Assembly (NCBI GenBank): GCA_030268105.1
Contig: BSDZ01000027.1
Coordinates: 127,001-191,000 of the forward strand
Direction of reading: 5' to 3'
Length of the DNA: 64,000 bases
Source: Volvox africanus
Taxonomy: Eukaryota; Chlorophyta; Chlorophyceae; Chlamydomonadales; Volvocaceae
A program made the translations under genes and the position numbers. The notes under the pieces were generated by a model. That model worked only from the letters and a program-made list of their open reading frames with translations, had not been told where the DNA came from and searched no databases. Shown in pieces: positions 60,883-64,000 of the stretch. Position 1 is the first letter of the stretch. The number at the start of each line of letters is the position of its first letter.

Positions 60883-63209
60883 ATGTCGCAACATGCGGGA
60901 GGCCCAAATTCATCATCATGGGTAAGTGTATTCATTCAATATCTATGACGGCCGGCGCTATCGTTGGCGTCTGCTAACATCAGCTTATGACTGCTCGATT
61001 ACAGGACTTCACCGCAGCCTCGCTTCGGGCCCAAAACCGTATTGAGCCATCTTGTCCTGAGGAACACCAACGCATAGTGCTGAACAAGGCTTATCAAAAG
61101 GCGATTGCGTCTCTTGAGTCAGCGCAGGCGGTTATTGCAGGTGTTTCTTCTGGTCTCTATGATGTTGAGGCTAGCCAAACAGACGTGTCTGCGCGTCTCT
61201 CCGGTCGCTCTACGATGCGATACACTGGAAGGAAGCGCAAGCTCAGCCCTTGCGTCTATGACTACAGCGACTCGTGCTTCACGGGTGCAAAGGCTGACAC
61301 GCCGACGCAGGTGAGAAGGTGTGCGAGGAAGCTTATAGCATGTAATAACCCGTTCATGTTACAGCAGTTCGATTTCCAAAATTGCGCTAAAGATTTCCAA
61401 AAACACGTAAAGCCGTGGTAGTCCTGCCGCAGGGGAAAGCGCTTCGGCCCTTGCTCCAGCATCTCACCTGCCTTCCTAAATTTGTGCGCAACCCCCTGCA
61501 CCATTACTCAATGGGTTCTATCCTTTTGCTCTACAGATCGGCGCCTCTATTCGCCTGGATGACACAACACACCCGAACAAGGGTACAAAACCCACCTAAC
61601 CTGCTTGTGAACGCACGTTACCATCTTAATCTTTCTTCACATCCATCTCCACTCGTCGGTCACCCCGTTCCTACCCCGCGTGGCACTCATTGCGGCAGTA
61701 ACCCTACCCCCGGCCCTAGCCCCCATCCTTGAACCGCTACCCGTGCCCCTCCCATCGCCATGTCCTGCTGCACCGTACGTTCAACCCCCCTTTACATCCG
61801 CAGGATTTACTACCCGCTTCCCGCAGCGAGCTCCGACATCATCAGCTGCAGGCAGTCCGATGGTTGGCGTCCCTTGAGCTTCAAGGCGCCGGCGGAGTGT
61901 TAGCAGATGAGCTTGAGCAGGACCGCCGGGCCGAGGTCGCCGGGCTTCTGTCGCACCTCCTCATGTTGGGTCCTTATCCGTCTTTCTCGGAGATGAATAA
62001 CGGCGGCAGCACCCGAGTGGCAGGCGGCGGGGGCTCGCAGGTTTGCATGTTGTTGGCACCTAGCGGCAGCTTGAGTGGATGGGCGGAGGTGATAAGCGAG
62101 CATGTAGACGTGCGAGTGCACGTGCACGACGGCACCGCGGATAGCATGGCGGCGCTTCAAGCGGAGTGCACAGGTGCTTGGGGTTTTGGCATGGGGGTTT
62201 CGGAGCTGGGTTTTCTTCGTGTCACTGTCAAATGTGCCATCACATGCAGGAAGCGGCAGAGAACTCATGTACCTGGACGTTGTGCTCCGTCTGAAGAAGA
62301 CTGCACGCACCTGATTTTCCACAAGCACGATTTCGCTTTAGATGACGTTCCCCCAATCCGTGGCTTTCTTCTAATACCCCTTCTCCTCGTTATTTACCCC
62401 TCCTCATGTCTAGCCCCGCTGACGTCACTGGTCCCGCTGTTTGATTTTGATTCGGTCGCATGCGGTACCACTCGGGCACACTCTCGCAACTGTCATCCCT
62501 CCTACGCCATCAACCCACAAGTCTATATGCCTATCGACTTCCCCTCCCGCCACGACAGCGCTCGCTCATCGTCCGGGAGCCGCGGCTTCAACCCCAGGTC
62601 CAGTGGCCCGTACCTCGCAACTGCCCCCGCACACTGGGCCTCAGACCGGCGTGAGCTCTGCCGCCGCGGCTAGCCGCCGGACAGCCGCCGGAGCACCACT
62701 CCTGAGCTCCAGCAGCAGTGCCGCCGGTGTCTACCCGCCGCCGCGCCATCCGCTTACGGTTGCGGAGGCGGTCACAGCCGCAGCCGCATCGCCGCTCATG
62801 CGGCCCAACGTTGGCGGTAGCGGCTTGCAGCACAGGTCCCTCCTCGTCGTCCTCGCTCCATTGGAGCACCTCCACCGCGACGCTGGGCTGCTGACCCAGA
62901 TCCCGCAGCGGCTGCTGGTGGTAGACCTTGCGCCTCCTGAAGGCAACGATGGTGAAGGCGGCAGTGGTAGCGTTTGCGCGGGGCGCGGGACTGGCAGCGG
63001 TGATGACAGTGATGGCGTCGGAAAAACGCTGTTCCGGATCTTCAGTGGCGACTTCGAAGTCGGGCCGGACTCGGATTCCGGATCACATCATACGGCCCAA
63101 TTTTGTTCGGGACCCATGGGTCGGTGGGGGCAGGGAATGGTGCTTGACTCATACCATCACCTGCACCTGCTCACACGGATGCCAGCGGCCTGCAGGGTGC
63201 TCCTGTCAG
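60883..63209 (+). CDS. SNF2-like protein with degenerate ATPase motifs (5' part, runs past the window)
   Basis: SNF2 proteins remodel chromatin with a two-lobe helicase-type ATPase. Exons: 60883-60921 (MSQHAGGP), 61005-61310, 61804-62173, 62559-63209; the last donor (phase 1) leads out of the window. A small exon near 61538-61583 is possible. The third exon has the SNF2 entry: ELRHHQLQAVRWLASLELQG, then GGVLADELEQDRRAEV where family members have GGxLADEMGLGKT, then MLLAPSGSLSGWAEVI for motif Ia. The fourth exon carries SLLVVLAPLEHLHRD, RLLVVDLAPPEG where DEAH is expected, and MPAACRVLLSG for motif III. So the fold order is kept while the P-loop Lys/Thr and the DExH box are gone. It could be a catalytically dead paralogue or a decaying gene, though frames and splice sites are intact. 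The second lobe is unseen. Confidence 0.7.
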
Positions 63210-63252
63210 GTGAGTGTCTCTGTCTGGTTAAGGGCTTGAAAGGCATCAAGGT

Positions 63253-63347
63253 GTATGTATGTATGTATGTATGTATGTATGTATGTATGTATGTATGTAT
63301 GTATGTATGTATGTATGTATGTATGTATGTATGTATGTATATGTATG
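63253..63347. repeat. GTAT tetranucleotide tract
   Basis: More than 20 nearly perfect copies of gtat just after the donor at 63210, in the last visible intron. Confidence 0.95.
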
Positions 63348-63349
63348 GG

Positions 63350-64000
63350 TGTTACACTGTGGGCGACTCGCCCTTCAAAGACGAGCACCGGGGGTCCTGA
63401 CCGGACCGAGCCACAGCGCAGGGGAGGAGCACGTGGCTTTTTTTGTCTGTCCTGCCACGTGCTCCCCCTCTCACCAGGGCCAGCGAGCCCTCAGAGGCTC
63501 TCGCCTGGCCACTAACAGAGCACTCAGGGACACCAAGAAACCACAACGGGAAGCAACGGAAAACGGGGGACACCTAGCTGCTCAAGGATGGGGAACCCTC
63601 TCCTCTAACCCGAAACTGACCTGGCAAGAGCCTGACAGACACACACAGATCCCCTCAGAGGAGAAACACCAGCAGGAAAGCACACTCTTACACAGCCGAG
63701 CCGGAAGAACCCAACAAGAGGCGGAGGGGGGGATGACAAGCCAAACTGGCGCCCCCCAAGAAAGGCTTCCGGCCCCACCCAAAGCTGGCCCCGCAGACAC
63801 CTGCACTGCACAAAAAGGAAAGACCTCTCTCGCTGACCCCCCTAAAACCCTAAGGACCCGAGCCCTGGACACAGGTACCTCTAGCCACGAAAGCCTCCAC
63901 CCTCTCCCTTCTCCCCCTCAAGACCTAGACCGTCCTCCCCTTGTCTCTACCTCCCTGACTCTCTCCCTCTTTCCTCCCCCAGAACGTCCTCCTCAAAACT
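63350..64000 (+). CDS. Unrecognised open frame running off the right edge, possible retroelement
   Basis: The frame starting at 63361 has no stop from 63229 to the window end (257 codons, the first 40 or so being microsatellite). Composition is Gln/Glu/Lys/Arg-rich, then Pro/Ser/Thr-rich (EKHQQESTLLHSRAGRTQQE, then PPLVSTSLTLS), unlike the Ala/Gly-rich host exons. The first ATG after the microsatellite is at 63733. Its place in an intron of the SNF2-like gene, beside a microsatellite and an inverted repeat, suggests the 5' part of an inserted element such as LINE ORF1. No diagnostic domain is visible inside the window. Confidence 0.3.
63426..63465. repeat. Perfect 12-base inverted repeat
   Basis: ggagcacgtggc (63426-63437) and gccacgtgctcc (63454-63465) are exact reverse complements around a 16-base T-rich loop. 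Confidence 0.85.

Noticed and set aside
63840..63856. Telomere-like cctaaaaccctaa near the right edge
   Set aside because: Less than two units of the chlorophyte TTTTAGGG-type repeat, inside an open frame, with no array around it; similar single units at about 1405 and 6520 are also isolated.
1..64000. CRISPR arrays, tRNA and rRNA genes
   Set aside because: No spaced direct-repeat array, no tRNA cloverleaf and no rRNA core sequence was recognised on either strand by eye.

Overview
This is nuclear DNA of a green alga, most likely a volvocine (Chlamydomonas/Gonium/Volvox-type) chlorophyte. Genes are split by many GT-AG introns. Coding exons are GC-rich and full of Ala/Gly/Ser/Pro/Gln tracts. 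Introns and spacers are less GC-rich and carry microsatellites. TGTAA, the chlorophyte poly(A) signal, lies a few hundred bases past several stops. The window also encodes an ARC6/CDP1-type plastid division protein. Species cannot be named from the sequence alone. Gene models were built by hand from reading frames, splice sites, intron phase and remembered family motifs; no database was searched.

Layout, left to right. (1) A DOMON-cytochrome b561 membrane protein on + (about 1.5-5.3 kb; its 5' exons are unresolved). (2) A poorly coding 4-kb stretch with one doubtful minus gene. (3) An ARC6/CDP1-like chloroplast-division protein on - (9285-15851, ten exons, 1461 aa). It diverges from (4) a one-exon MOZART1 gene (16344-16649, +). 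(5) A NELF-B/COBRA1 homologue on + (16985-22459, about 15 exons). (6) About 4.5 kb with only uncertain coding blocks. (7) A mitoferrin on - (27514-32091, seven exons, 306 aa). (8) A 1961-aa, mostly disordered protein with an N-terminal homeodomain-like segment on + (34096-41412, eight exons). (9) A 5.3-kb spacer with a hairpin next to a TA tract. (10) A 917-aa disordered protein on - (46694-49695). (11) A short FASTK/OPR-like helical-repeat protein on - (52439-53877), divergent from (12) an NCA2/DGS1 mitochondrial outer-membrane protein on + (54156-59708, nine exons). (13) The 5' part of a SNF2-like gene on + (from 60883), cut by the right edge, with a tetranucleotide tract and an unrecognised open frame at the very end.

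The genes do not form a pathway. Three of them (mitoferrin, NCA2/DGS1, probably the OPR-like protein) concern organelles, two are chromatin/transcription proteins (NELF-B, SNF2-like), and one large protein is probably a transcription factor. The points most worth following are NELF-B in an alga, the SNF2-like protein that has lost ATPase motifs I and II, the atypical homeodomain-like protein, and a mitoferrin lacking one of three histidines tied to iron transport.
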